A stretch of 9,884 nt of DNA, from positions 1 through 9,884 of the forward strand of contig CAMTJK010000123.1 in the NCBI GenBank assembly GCA_947072805.1, read 5' to 3'. Numbering within the stretch: the stretch's first letter is position 1; each line of letters starts with the position of its first letter. The notes under the pieces are model-generated. The model was not told the DNA's origin and did not search any database. It was given only the letters and a program-made list of their open reading frames with translations. Both the position numbers and the translations under genes were made by a program. The stretch is from an uncultured Prevotella sp. (GTDB lineage Bacteria > Bacteroidota > Bacteroidia > Bacteroidales > Bacteroidaceae). This document shows, piece by piece, positions 1 through 6,704 of the stretch.

Positions 1-161
1 CTAGAATGCCGGATTTAAAAATGTTAAATTCGACCAAATATCTTTACAATTTAGCTTTTGTTAAGGCTCCTGTTTAGTAACCTGTGTGCAATAATAAACG
101 GAGGATTAGATACAATCTAATGACCTGTTTTATATAATAAAAAACCGGCTTCATATAAAAC
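1..161. other. AT-rich intergenic sequence with a small palindrome
   Basis: No gene could be supported here. The stretch is AT-rich. It contains a perfect 7-bp inverted repeat, ATTAGAT-ACA-ATCTAAT, at 105-121. The direct repeat CTTGCGG (161-167 and 172-178) begins at its right border. The 3-base loop and absence of a T-run argue against a terminator. It may be part of the same decayed region as the KilA-N remnant to its right (inference). Confidence 0.4.
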
Positions 162-416
162 TTGCGGCAATCTTGCGGAAATATTTTCAAGAACAGCTGT
201 TTCACTGAATTTGACAACTTTAAAATGCAAGCCGGTCTCCCCAATTTTGTCTTGAGGCGCGATGTAAATCCCGACAAGAAAGGAAACATAAGGGATTATG
301 CTACCATCAACGAGTTGATTTGTCTTTCAAACATGGAAAACCTCAACGCTGTTTTTATTGACCAGGGACTGTTGGGGCAATCAAACGCAGGGAGAATAGT
401 GAGTCTGTGTTTTTAG
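162..416 (+). pseudogene. Internally deleted remnant of a KilA-N-domain phage-type protein
   Basis: This 84-codon open stretch begins at a TTG and has no good ribosome-binding site. Its middle part resembles the KilA-N-domain proteins of Bacteroidales phages and mobile elements. Residues about 16-31 (EFDNFKMQAGLPNFVL) look like the segment just after the DNA-binding core. Residues about 33-70 (NPDKKGNIRDY, then INELICLSNMENLNAVF) look like the conserved C-terminal end. In the full-length proteins I recall, these blocks lie roughly 100 or more residues apart. Here they are joined directly near position 255, which suggests an in-frame internal deletion. The N-terminal core is missing, and the last 14 residues do not resemble the usual ending. 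It is most likely a non-functional remnant of an integrated phage or mobile element. The family match is from memory; expression as a small protein cannot be excluded. Confidence 0.6.
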
Positions 417-430
417 TGATTTCAGGATAA

Positions 431-468
431 TAAAAAATCCCCATAACTGAATGACAGTTATAGGGATT
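431..468 (-). terminator. Rho-independent terminator of the tRNA-Arg gene
   Basis: The arms AATCCC-C-ATAACTG (436-449) and CAGTTAT-A-GGGATT (455-468) form a 13-bp stem with one C/A mismatch and a 5-base loop. Read on the minus strand, the stem runs into TTTTTTATTAT, a typical T-tract. The right side has no T-run, so it works in the minus direction, just downstream of the tRNA 3' end. Confidence 0.85.
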
Positions 469-476
469 GGATGTTG

Positions 477-550
477 TGACCCCGGTGGGATTCAAACCCA
501 CGACCTTCAGAACCGGAATCTGACGCTCTATTCAGCTAAGCTACGGAGCC
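477..550 (-). tRNA. tRNA-Arg (anticodon CCG)
   Basis: The minus strand folds into a complete 74-nt cloverleaf. The acceptor stem is GGCTCCG with CGGGGTC, and the D arm is GCTT/GAGC. The anticodon stem is TCAGA/TCTGA with loop TTCCGGT, which places CCG at positions 34-36. The T arm is GTGGG/CCCAC with loop TTTGAAT, and the discriminator base is A. The anticodon CCG reads the arginine codon CGG. The 3' CCA is not encoded (CAA follows), so it must be added after transcription, as is common in Bacteroidetes. A -7 box lies about 11 bases upstream and a terminator just downstream, so the gene is a single transcription unit. Confidence 0.96.
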
Positions 551-560
551 GTTGCGGCTG

Positions 561-568
561 CAAAATTA
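561..568 (-). promoter_or_regulatory. Bacteroidetes -7 box of tRNA-Arg
   Basis: The minus strand reads TAATTTTG, which matches the Bacteroidetes consensus TAnnTTTG. Transcription would start a few bases before the mature tRNA 5' end at 550. I see no clear -33 TTG at the usual spacing. Confidence 0.55.
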
Positions 569-716
569 ATCATTTTATTTTAAACATCCTATTCTTTCCG
601 CAAATTATTGAGTGCCTGCAAAAGATGATATTGTTGGCACAAAAACACCTGTTGTACTTCTCAATATGTCGTAAAAATTAAAATTATTCTGCCTAATTGT
701 GTAAATTTTGACCTTT

Positions 717-750
717 TTGCTTGCTTGTTAGTATAAAAGAAGTAACTTTG
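717..750 (+). promoter_or_regulatory. Promoter of asnA
   Basis: TAACTTTG at 743-750 matches the Bacteroidetes -7 consensus TAnnTTTG. A -33 TTG candidate lies at 721-723 (19-base spacer), with another at 717-719 (23-base spacer). The predicted start near 757 gives a leader of about 33 bases. The remaining sequence of 569-716 holds no gene that I can support. Confidence 0.65.
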
Positions 751-789
751 CATCGCAAAATAAAACTATCAAAGAAATAAGAGACAGAA

Positions 790-1827
790 ATGAGCGTATT
801 GATTAAGCCCGTCGGTTATGAGGCTTTGCTTGATATGAAGCAGACCGAGCAGGGCATAAAACTGATAAAAGAATTTTTCCAGCAGAACATTTCCACCGAG
901 TTGAGACTGCGCAGAGTTACGGCGCCGCTGTTTGTGCTGCAGGGCTTGGGCATAAACGACGACCTTAACGGTGTGGAACGGGCTGTAACATTCCCCATAA
1001 AAGACCTCGGCGACGCAAAGGCGGAAGTAGTCCACTCACTAGCAAAGTGGAAACGTCTTTCGCTTGCTGAGTATAAGATAGAACCTGGATATGGCATTTA
1101 CACCGACATGAACGCCATACGCGCCGACGAGGAGCTTGACAACCTGCATTCGCTCTATGTGGACCAGTGGGACTGGGAGGCAGTGATAACCAAGGAACAG
1201 CGCACATTGCGTAATCTGAAGAATGTGGTGGAACGCATCTACTCTGCCATCAGACGCACGGAGTATCTTACCTGTGAGACTTATCCGCAGCTCAAGCCGT
1301 TCCTGCCGGAGACAATCACATTCGTACACAGCGAGGAGCTGCTGAAAATGTATCCCGACAAGTCGCCGAAGGAGCGTGAAGACGCAATATGCCGCAAGTA
1401 CGGTGCCGTATTTGTGATAGGAATAGGCGGAAAACTGTCGGACGGCAAGAAGCATGATGGTCGCGCACCCGACTATGACGACTGGTCTACGGTTGCAGAG
1501 GACGGAAGTGTGGGTCTGAACGGTGATATACTTATATGGTACCCAGTTCTTGAACGCTCGTTCGAATTGTCGTCGATGGGCATACGCGTAGATGCCGAAT
1601 CGCTGTTGAGGCAGCTGAAAATAGAGGGCAAGGAGGAGCGCGAGCACTTGTACTTCCACCGGAAACTTCTTAACGGCGAGCTGCCGTTGAGCATAGGTGG
1701 TGGCATAGGGCAGAGCCGCCTCTGTATGGTGCTGCTGCACAAGGCACATATCGGAGAAATACAGGCAAGCATATGGCCTGAAGATATGCGTAAGGAGTGC
1801 CGCGAACACGGGATGCCGCTCATCTGA
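790..1827 (+). CDS. asnA: Aspartate--ammonia ligase (asparagine synthetase A)
   Basis: AsnA makes asparagine from aspartate, ammonia and ATP (giving AMP and pyrophosphate) in the cytoplasm; unlike AsnB it uses ammonia rather than glutamine. The protein has 345 residues, close to the roughly 330 of the Escherichia coli enzyme, and is collinear with it throughout. Signature segments include VVHSLAKWKR (80-89), YVDQWDWE (123-130), VGLNGDILIWYPV and SSMGIRVDA in the middle, and IGGGIGQSRL near the end. D57, R111 and Q126 appear to match the catalytic Asp, Arg and Gln described for the E. coli enzyme (alignment by eye). The fold is related to class II aminoacyl-tRNA synthetases. The ATG at 790 is chosen because it follows the promoter at a normal distance; the ribosome-binding site is weak. 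The gene has its own promoter and terminator, so it is monocistronic. Confidence 0.97.
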   Translation: MSVLIKPVGYEALLDMKQTEQGIKLIKEFFQQNISTELRLRRVTAPLFVLQGLGINDDLNGVERAVTFPIKDLGDAKAEVVHSLAKWKRLSLAEYKIEPGYGIYTDMNAIRADEELDNLHSLYVDQWDWEAVITKEQRTLRNLKNVVERIYSAIRRTEYLTCETYPQLKPFLPETITFVHSEELLKMYPDKSPKEREDAICRKYGAVFVIGIGGKLSDGKKHDGRAPDYDDWSTVAEDGSVGLNGDILIWYPVLERSFELSSMGIRVDAESLLRQLKIEGKEEREHLYFHRKLLNGELPLSIGGGIGQSRLCMVLLHKAHIGEIQASIWPEDMRKECREHGMPLI

Positions 1828-1847
1828 CGCCACATAAACAATGCAAT

Positions 1848-1893
1848 AACATACCCGGATGTGCCAGTATAGCGCATCCGGGTATATGTTTTT
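1848..1893 (+). terminator. Rho-independent terminator after asnA
   Basis: ATACCCGGATG (1851-1861) and CATCCGGGTAT (1875-1885) pair perfectly over 11 bp. Three further pairs inside leave the loop CAGTATA. TGTTTTT follows (1887-1893). It lies about 20 bases after the asnA stop codon. Confidence 0.92.
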
Positions 1894-2000
1894 AATCCAA
1901 ATGGTCCATTAGACAGCTATGTGCAAACAAACTTTCTCTTGCCATCTGTCTTTCCGCCTATCGGTAACAAAGGAACCCTTTTGCCACTTTTTTATCCATC

Positions 2001-2034
2001 TTGTACCGTTCGACGAATATATTTCGTATATTTG
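2001..2034 (+). promoter_or_regulatory. Promoter of the ADP-ribosylglycohydrolase gene, with overlapping palindrome
   Basis: TATATTTG at 2027-2034 matches the -7 consensus. A -33 TTG lies at 2001-2003, at the long end of accepted spacing (23 bases). A 15-bp inverted repeat, ACGAA-TATAT-TTCGT (2013-2027), fills the spacer and touches the -7 box, where a repressor could bind (inference). The leader to the ATG at 2124 would be about 80 bases. The rest of 1894-2123 shows no gene. Confidence 0.6.
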
Positions 2035-2123
2035 CATATCATTCATATATCAGACAAAGACCGTAGAATACGGCTTGGTAGGTAAAAACACAATAATAAG
2101 TCCTTAAAAGCACTGTGGTTTAG

Positions 2124-2963
2124 ATGAGAAACGAGAGGATGTTGGGAGCTGTGGTAGGCGATATTCTCGGGTCAATGTACGAATGGAACAATGTAAAGAC
2201 TACAGAATTCGATTTGTTTCCCAAAGGAAGCAGCTTTACAGATGACACGATTATGACGCTCGCCGTTGCTTTATGGCTCATTGAAGACAATACCCACTCC
2301 GTAGACAAACTTGTAAACTGCATGTTGAGACTGGGCAAACGGTATCCTTCGGCAGGCTACGGCGCCCGCTTTTCCAAATGGCTCTTTTCACAGGAACATC
2401 AGCCCTACAACAGTTGGGGCAACGGTTCTGCCATGCGGGTAAGTCCCGTCGGACTGTTTGCCGACACCCTTGACGAGGCTTTGCAGCTTGCAGAACTGAC
2501 AGCATCGGTTACACACAACCATCCGGAAGGCATAAAGGGCGCACAGGCAGTGGCTGCCTGCGTGTTTCTGTGCACGAAAGGGAAAAGCAAGGAGTTCGTA
2601 AAAGAATATGTTACGGAACATTTCGGTTACGACTTGAACCGTTCCATCGATGAAATCCGCCCCAATTACACTTATGACGTATCGTGTCAGGGAAGCGTGC
2701 CGATAGCCATAAGGGCGTTCCTTGAAGGAGATACGTTTGCCAGGGTGCTGCGCCTTGCCGTGTCTGTGGGCGGCGACTCGGATACCATTGCCTGTATTGC
2801 CGGAAGCATTGCGGCGTGTGTATACAGAATACCGATGGCGGTAGAAGAAAAATGTAACGATATTCTCACCGAGGAACTGCGGGATATAATGCTGGAGTTC
2901 TTGCGGAGGGTATGGTTGAAGCACAGTTTTGTGGGGCGTGTACTGCGCTTGTGCAGACTGTAG
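2124..2963 (+). CDS. ADP-ribosylglycohydrolase family protein
   Basis: The protein has 279 residues and the features of the ADP-ribosylglycohydrolase (ARH/DraG) family. It starts with the typical GAVVGDILGSMYEW (8-21). The metal site is seen as TDDT (39-42) near the N-terminus and GGDSDT (216-221) near the C-terminus, followed by the usual IACIAGSIA helix. In this family these acidic and Thr residues bind two magnesium ions and the enzyme removes ADP-ribose from proteins or small molecules. All the expected metal ligands are present, so it should be active; its substrate cannot be read from the sequence. No ADP-ribosyltransferase or macrodomain gene lies in the window. It has its own promoter, and its 3' end is only 15 bases from the convergent end of dnaX, with no clear terminator between. 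The last residues are basic and poorly characteristic. Confidence 0.9.
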   Translation: MRNERMLGAVVGDILGSMYEWNNVKTTEFDLFPKGSSFTDDTIMTLAVALWLIEDNTHSVDKLVNCMLRLGKRYPSAGYGARFSKWLFSQEHQPYNSWGNGSAMRVSPVGLFADTLDEALQLAELTASVTHNHPEGIKGAQAVAACVFLCTKGKSKEFVKEYVTEHFGYDLNRSIDEIRPNYTYDVSCQGSVPIAIRAFLEGDTFARVLRLAVSVGGDSDTIACIAGSIAACVYRIPMAVEEKCNDILTEELRDIMLEFLRRVWLKHSFVGRVLRLCRL

Positions 2964-2978
2964 CGTGGCGTAAGAAAT

Positions 2979-4838
2979 TTAAGCAAGCTCGAGATCGAGC
3001 AGACTGCGCAGCTTTTCTACAGAAGGATTCTTTTTGCTCATTTCTTCAAATTGCTCTCTGCGGGTAAGAATCTTCACTTGTTCGTGTTTTTCGGCGAGAC
3101 GCATTATCAGGTCTATCTCACTGTTGTGCAGATAGCGTTTCAGCGTGTTGATGATGCTTCCCTTTATAGCCGCAATCTGGTCGAACATTATCTGATTGTC
3201 AATCATCACCTCCACGTTCGGGAAATCTTTGATTGTGGGATTCATGTTCTTCATTCTTGCGGCAATTCCGCTCAGGCGCTGCGGCATGCGGTTGCACATC
3301 GACATCCACTGAAACTCCAGATCTTTTTGTGAGAAAGTCTCATGCTCTTCCTTCTTTGAATCGTTCGGGTCATCGATGCCGAGTGTACCGGGTATAATCT
3401 GCATCTTTCTCTGTTTAGCCATTGTGCGCAGATTATTCCAAGAATAGCCGAGAGCTCCGTTGCCCGTCTTCAGCATGGGGCGGTTGGATTGTGTGAATTT
3501 CACCGTCTCCGACTTCTTTTCTGTATCAGAGACGGTGTTATCGTTGGCGTTATTGCCGTTATTGTCGGTCACAGCACTTTCCGTATGCTTGTCAGAGGCA
3601 TACGTTGTGCTTGTCTTTGACACGTTGGGCACTGCCGAAGCCACCTGCGAGGCGTTCGTCACTGGCAGTACCTGTTGTATCAGATTCTTAAACAGGGTTT
3701 TCAATCTCTTGGGGCTGCGCCCCGCCGCGCCGGCAGCGTCGTCCGGCTGTGTTATTTGCGCCACTTCGATGAGCGTCAGTTCCACGAGCAGCCTCTTGTT
3801 GCTGCTTTGCCGGTAGTTTATGTCGCACTGGTTCATCAGTCTCAGTGCCTGATACAGGAAGCGTGTGTCACATTTCTTTGCCTGTGCGCTGTATTGCTCG
3901 CGTTGCTTGTCGCTCACCTCGAGCAGTGGCAGGGTGCTTTCGTCCTTAGCCATAAGCACGTTTCTCACGTGCTTGGCAAGTCCTCCTATGAGCAGACCGC
4001 CGTCGAAGCCCTTGTTTATTACGCTGTCAAGCAGAACCATAATATCGCTTACCTTGTTTTCCACGGCGAGGTCTATAATGCGGAAGTAGTTTTCCGAGTC
4101 GAGCACGTTAAGGTCTTCTATAACCTTTCTGTACGTGATGTTACCTTGGCAGAAGCTTGCGGCCTGGTCGAAGATGGACAGCGCATCGCGCATTCCGCCG
4201 TCAGCCTTTTCGGCTATTACTGCCAGAGCCTCCTCATCGTATGTTATTCCTTCCTTTTCAGCCACGCCTTTCAGATGTTCTACGGTGTCTCTCACGGTCA
4301 TCCGTTCGAAGTCGTAAATCTGGCATCTTGAAAGAATGGTAGGCAGAATCTTGTGCTTTTCTGTTGTGGCGAGCACGAAGATGACATGTGCCGGCGGTTC
4401 CTCGAGTGTTTTTAGAAAAGCGTTGAAGGCTGCGGTAGAAAGCATGTGCACCTCGTCGATGATGAACACCTTGTACCGTCCCACTTGTGGCGGTATTCTT
4501 GTTTGTTCCATGAGCGTCTTGATGTGCTCTACCGAGTTGTTGCTGGCAGCGTCAAGCTCGAAGATGTTGAATGAGCGTTGCTCGTTGAAGGCGCGGCAAC
4601 TCTCACACTCTCCGCACGCTTCGCCGTCAGCCGTCGGTGCCATACAGTTGATGGCTTTGGCAAAAATGCGGGCGCATGTGGTCTTTCCCACGCCGCGCGG
4701 TCCGCAGAACAGGTAGGCGTGGGCAAGTTTGCCGCTTTTCACCGCATTCTTCAGCGTGGTGGTAAGTGCCGTTTGTCCCACCACGGAGTCGAATGTCGTA
4801 GGGCGGTATTTGCGCGCCGATACTATGTATTCTCCCAT
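2979..4838 (-). CDS. dnaX: DNA polymerase III subunit gamma/tau
   Basis: DnaX is the ATPase of the clamp loader, which places the sliding clamp on DNA and links polymerases at the replication fork. From the ATG at 4838 the protein has 619 residues. It shows Walker A GPRGVGKT (46-53), a zinc module with C65, C75, C78 and C81, Walker B IIDEVH (126-131), sensor 1 LATTE (156-160) and the SRC motif (170-172). Domain III follows, then a linker rich in Asn, Thr and Ser from roughly residue 390, then a tau-like C-terminal domain. An in-frame TTG at 4871 would add 11 residues, but it lies inside the -7 box TAAATTTG, so the message probably begins after it. MGEYIVSARKYRP is also the usual N-terminus in relatives. 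I see no A AAA AAG slippery site near the linker, so a frameshift-made gamma form is not indicated. Confidence 0.95.
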   Translation of the reverse strand: MGEYIVSARKYRPTTFDSVVGQTALTTTLKNAVKSGKLAHAYLFCGPRGVGKTTCARIFAKAINCMAPTADGEACGECESCRAFNEQRSFNIFELDAASNNSVEHIKTLMEQTRIPPQVGRYKVFIIDEVHMLSTAAFNAFLKTLEEPPAHVIFVLATTEKHKILPTILSRCQIYDFERMTVRDTVEHLKGVAEKEGITYDEEALAVIAEKADGGMRDALSIFDQAASFCQGNITYRKVIEDLNVLDSENYFRIIDLAVENKVSDIMVLLDSVINKGFDGGLLIGGLAKHVRNVLMAKDESTLPLLEVSDKQREQYSAQAKKCDTRFLYQALRLMNQCDINYRQSSNKRLLVELTLIEVAQITQPDDAAGAAGRSPKRLKTLFKNLIQQVLPVTNASQVASAVPNVSKTSTTYASDKHTESAVTDNNGNNANDNTVSDTEKKSETVKFTQSNRPMLKTGNGALGYSWNNLRTMAKQRKMQIIPGTLGIDDPNDSKKEEHETFSQKDLEFQWMSMCNRMPQRLSGIAARMKNMNPTIKDFPNVEVMIDNQIMFDQIAAIKGSIINTLKRYLHNSEIDLIMRLAEKHEQVKILTRREQFEEMSKKNPSVEKLRSLLDLELA

Positions 4839-4868
4839 ATCGTCGGTTTGTTTGATGTTGAAGTTATG

Positions 4869-4876
4869 CAAATTTA
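4869..4876 (-). promoter_or_regulatory. -7 box of dnaX
   Basis: The minus strand reads TAAATTTG, an exact match to TAnnTTTG. Transcription would begin near 4862-4864, leaving about 25 bases of leader before the ATG at 4838. No clear -33 TTG is visible. This box decides the start codon, because it contains the upstream in-frame TTG. Confidence 0.6.
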
Positions 4877-4951
4877 CAATAAAAAGGCGGATAAAGCATC
4901 GGGAGGATGAAGAATTTGACTTTTCTGTGCGCCAAAACGGTCGAAATGATG

Positions 4952-4959
4952 TATTTTTG
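4952..4959 (+). promoter_or_regulatory. -7 box of the sigma-factor-like gene
   Basis: TATTTTTG matches TAnnTTTG and faces away from dnaX, making 4860-4960 a divergent promoter region. The leader to the ATG at 5060 would be about 95 bases and contains a small GC-rich hairpin (4980-4999). No convincing -33 element is seen. Confidence 0.45.
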
Positions 4960-4979
4960 CATATGAATATAAGCTATTT

Positions 4980-4999
4980 CAGGCGCATCTTGCGCCCTG
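4980..4999 (+). other. GC-rich stem-loop in the leader of the sigma-factor-like gene
   Basis: GGCGC (4982-4986) and GCGCC (4992-4996) pair around the loop ATCTT. Two further pairs (C4980-G4999 and A4981-T4998) form past a bulged C. No T-run follows, so it is not a terminator. Any regulatory role is inference. Confidence 0.4.
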
Positions 5000-5059
5000 C
5001 ATGTATGGATATTCAAGGGAAAGTGACTTATTGATAACAAGAAAACAGGAATATTAGAT

Positions 5060-5746
5060 ATGGTGAAGATTGTGCCGATAGAAGCTGATGACACGCCGGT
5101 GTATACTGATATCGAGTATGTGGAGGGTCTGCTCGGTGACAGTAAGATACAGAAAGCCCTCTACAAGCACTGGGAACGCTATTTCGAATTGCACGGGAGC
5201 AGTGAGTTCTTTCGTATTGGCGAGAACAGGAAAAACATTGTCCACAACTCTTTCAAGGTATTGTGGAACAAGGTGCGCACGGGAATGATTTATGTTGAGG
5301 ACGGTGTGCTCAAAGGTAACGACGGAAAGCCCTTTAAAGGAAGTCTTACCACCTATATGATGAGCGTAGCCAAACTGTACAACAAGGAACTTGTAAGGGA
5401 GAACAGGGCGTTGCTGCTTGTCGATGACCTCTCACCGCGCTACTTCTCCGACAGTATTTCATATTCATGCAGTCAGCAGGAGGTATGTGCTGAATATTCT
5501 GACACTCCGTTTGTGGAGAATCATTTCGATGAAGTATATGCCATCGTATCCGATATTATTGCAAATATGTCGGAGAGATGCAACCAGATAATCACCATGT
5601 ACTATTGTGAAGAGAAGAAACTTGACGTGATAATGGAGAAACTCAGCTCGTTCAACAGTAAGGACGCGCTGAAGACGGCTAAGAATAAGTGCTTGAGAAA
5701 ATTGAGAGCCGCAGCAAGAGAACTGTGCAGCGGATATGTCAGATAA
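5060..5746 (+). CDS. Sigma-70 family (ECF-like) RNA polymerase sigma factor
   Basis: The protein has 228 residues and the layout of an ECF-type sigma factor. A region-2-like part spans about 27-115: the segment from NRKNIVHNSFKVLWNKV (56-72) has the spacing of the -10-binding helix of the family, and SLTTYMMSVAKLYNKELVRE (95-114) matches the usual 'ayL..iArN...d.lR' pattern. A linker of about 40 residues follows, then a region-4-like helix-turn-helix part at about 158-222 (SERCNQIITMYYCEEKKLDVI, then a basic helix NKCLRKLRAAAR). It would direct RNA polymerase to a set of promoters. The match is divergent, so I rate the family well but not the regulon. The next gene, 70 bases on, encodes a membrane protein of the anti-sigma-like kind, and the two probably form one operon divergent from dnaX. 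There is no strong ribosome-binding site. Confidence 0.75.
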   Translation: MVKIVPIEADDTPVYTDIEYVEGLLGDSKIQKALYKHWERYFELHGSSEFFRIGENRKNIVHNSFKVLWNKVRTGMIYVEDGVLKGNDGKPFKGSLTTYMMSVAKLYNKELVRENRALLLVDDLSPRYFSDSISYSCSQQEVCAEYSDTPFVENHFDEVYAIVSDIIANMSERCNQIITMYYCEEKKLDVIMEKLSSFNSKDALKTAKNKCLRKLRAAARELCSGYVR

Positions 5747-5816
5747 TGGGCTGTGGCATAACCTGATACGGATTGCAGTCTTGGGAGATAGCCGTACAGC
5801 AAAACAATAATGAACA

Positions 5817-6563
5817 ATGGACGAAAAACAAGAAGACAGAATAGACGATTATCTTCTCGGTAAGATGACACCTGAAGAAGAAGCGGATTTCCGCAAGAAG
5901 CTTGCCGACGATCCGCAGTTGCGTGACCGCTGTAAGTTCACGGCAATGGTAAAGGATATTGTTACCGAACATGCCAGACTTGAAAGTATGATGGACGAAT
6001 GCGACAGCGAGATAAAAGCCGGAAAGCCTGCTGCATCCGCGCCTGTGCACCATGACAAGAAGCACAAGGCGTGGGTCCTCTACGTCATTACCGGTGTGGC
6101 TGCGGTGATGCTTGCTGCCGTTATCCTCGTAAGCCCGAATAAGGAAAAGCGGTCTGTGGACATGATGAACAGCTGTGTACAGAACATAAAGCTGCATACA
6201 GCCACTGCCGACTATGCAAAAATAAGCAAACTCATCGATGAGGGACGATACGAGGAGGCTCTGGAACAGATAGAAAGGGCAGAACTCGACCTCATATACA
6301 GTAAGTGCGATATTCTTTGCGCCGATAGCATCGCGGCATCCGATTCTGTAGCTGTTGCCGATAGCGTTGCCGCAGAGCAGCCGCAATACAGCGACGACGA
6401 GATGGTGATGCGTCACGACCAGCTCACATGGCTAAAGGTGTGCGCATATATAGGAATGGGTGATGATTTCAAGGCTATGCAGTCGCTCGAAGTACTGCGA
6501 AATCACGACAACGAGTGGAGAAAACAAGCCGATTCCCTATACAATCGTCTTGAGGAACAATAG
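5817..6563 (+). CDS. Single-pass membrane protein, anti-sigma-factor-like, with TPR-like C-terminal part
   Basis: The protein has 248 residues. The N-terminal 1-60 is acidic and helical, with the pattern DDYLLGKMTPEEEADFRKKL (10-29) then DDPQL, common at the cytoplasmic end of anti-sigma-like proteins of Bacteroidetes. A basic stretch KKHK (81-84) precedes one hydrophobic segment (85-105), so the N-terminus should be in the cytoplasm and the rest in the periplasm. Residues 132-160 and 200-248 look like TPR-type helix pairs. They are joined by a linker with ADS-like repeats (169-187). There is no HxxxCxxC zinc motif, so it is not a classical zinc anti-sigma factor. Its place directly after the sigma-factor-like gene suggests it holds or releases that factor in response to an envelope signal (inference). 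A strong terminator follows. Confidence 0.65.
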   Translation: MDEKQEDRIDDYLLGKMTPEEEADFRKKLADDPQLRDRCKFTAMVKDIVTEHARLESMMDECDSEIKAGKPAASAPVHHDKKHKAWVLYVITGVAAVMLAAVILVSPNKEKRSVDMMNSCVQNIKLHTATADYAKISKLIDEGRYEEALEQIERAELDLIYSKCDILCADSIAASDSVAVADSVAAEQPQYSDDEMVMRHDQLTWLKVCAYIGMGDDFKAMQSLEVLRNHDNEWRKQADSLYNRLEEQ

Positions 6564-6575
6564 GCGTTGCCATGG

Positions 6576-6624
6576 CTTCGGGAGCTCTCTTCCGTATGGG
6601 ACAGGGCTCCCGAAGTTGTGTTTT
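6576..6624 (+). terminator. Rho-independent terminator after the sigma/anti-sigma-like pair
   Basis: CTTCGGGAGC (6576-6585) and GCTCCCGAAG (6606-6615) form a perfect 10-bp stem around a 20-base loop, followed by TTGTGTTTT. It starts 12 bases after the stop codon. The loop is large and the T-run interrupted, but position and stem are good. Confidence 0.8.
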
Positions 6625-6704
6625 CAATAGTTAAAAAAATGAATATCGCTTGAAAAATATTGCAAAAAAGCGTAAATGGAAATAAAGTATTACTGCAAAT
6701 GCAC

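Noticed and set aside
477..550. Attachment-site duplication from the tRNA 3' end
   Set aside because: I found no second copy of the tRNA 3' segment within the window, so no att pair can be claimed.
451..681. Plus-strand open frame of 76 codons across the tRNA region
   Set aside because: It runs through the antisense of a complete tRNA-Arg gene and its terminator.
1039..1833. Long minus-strand open frame (264 codons) opposite asnA
   Set aside because: It lies wholly antisense to a clear asnA, has no family motifs, and its low-complexity aromatic and histidine content is typical of a shadow frame.
1919..2107. Plus-strand open frame of 62 codons between asnA and the ADP-ribosylglycohydrolase gene
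   Set aside because: It overlaps the promoter of the next gene, has no ribosome-binding site and looks like translated AT-rich spacer.
3675..4331. Plus-strand open frame (218 codons) opposite dnaX
   Set aside because: It is antisense to the conserved ATPase region of dnaX and shows no recognisable domain or start signal.
5739..6416. Minus-strand open frame (225 codons) opposite the anti-sigma-like gene
   Set aside because: The plus-strand protein has a coherent membrane topology and operon partner; the minus frame has no motif or promoter.
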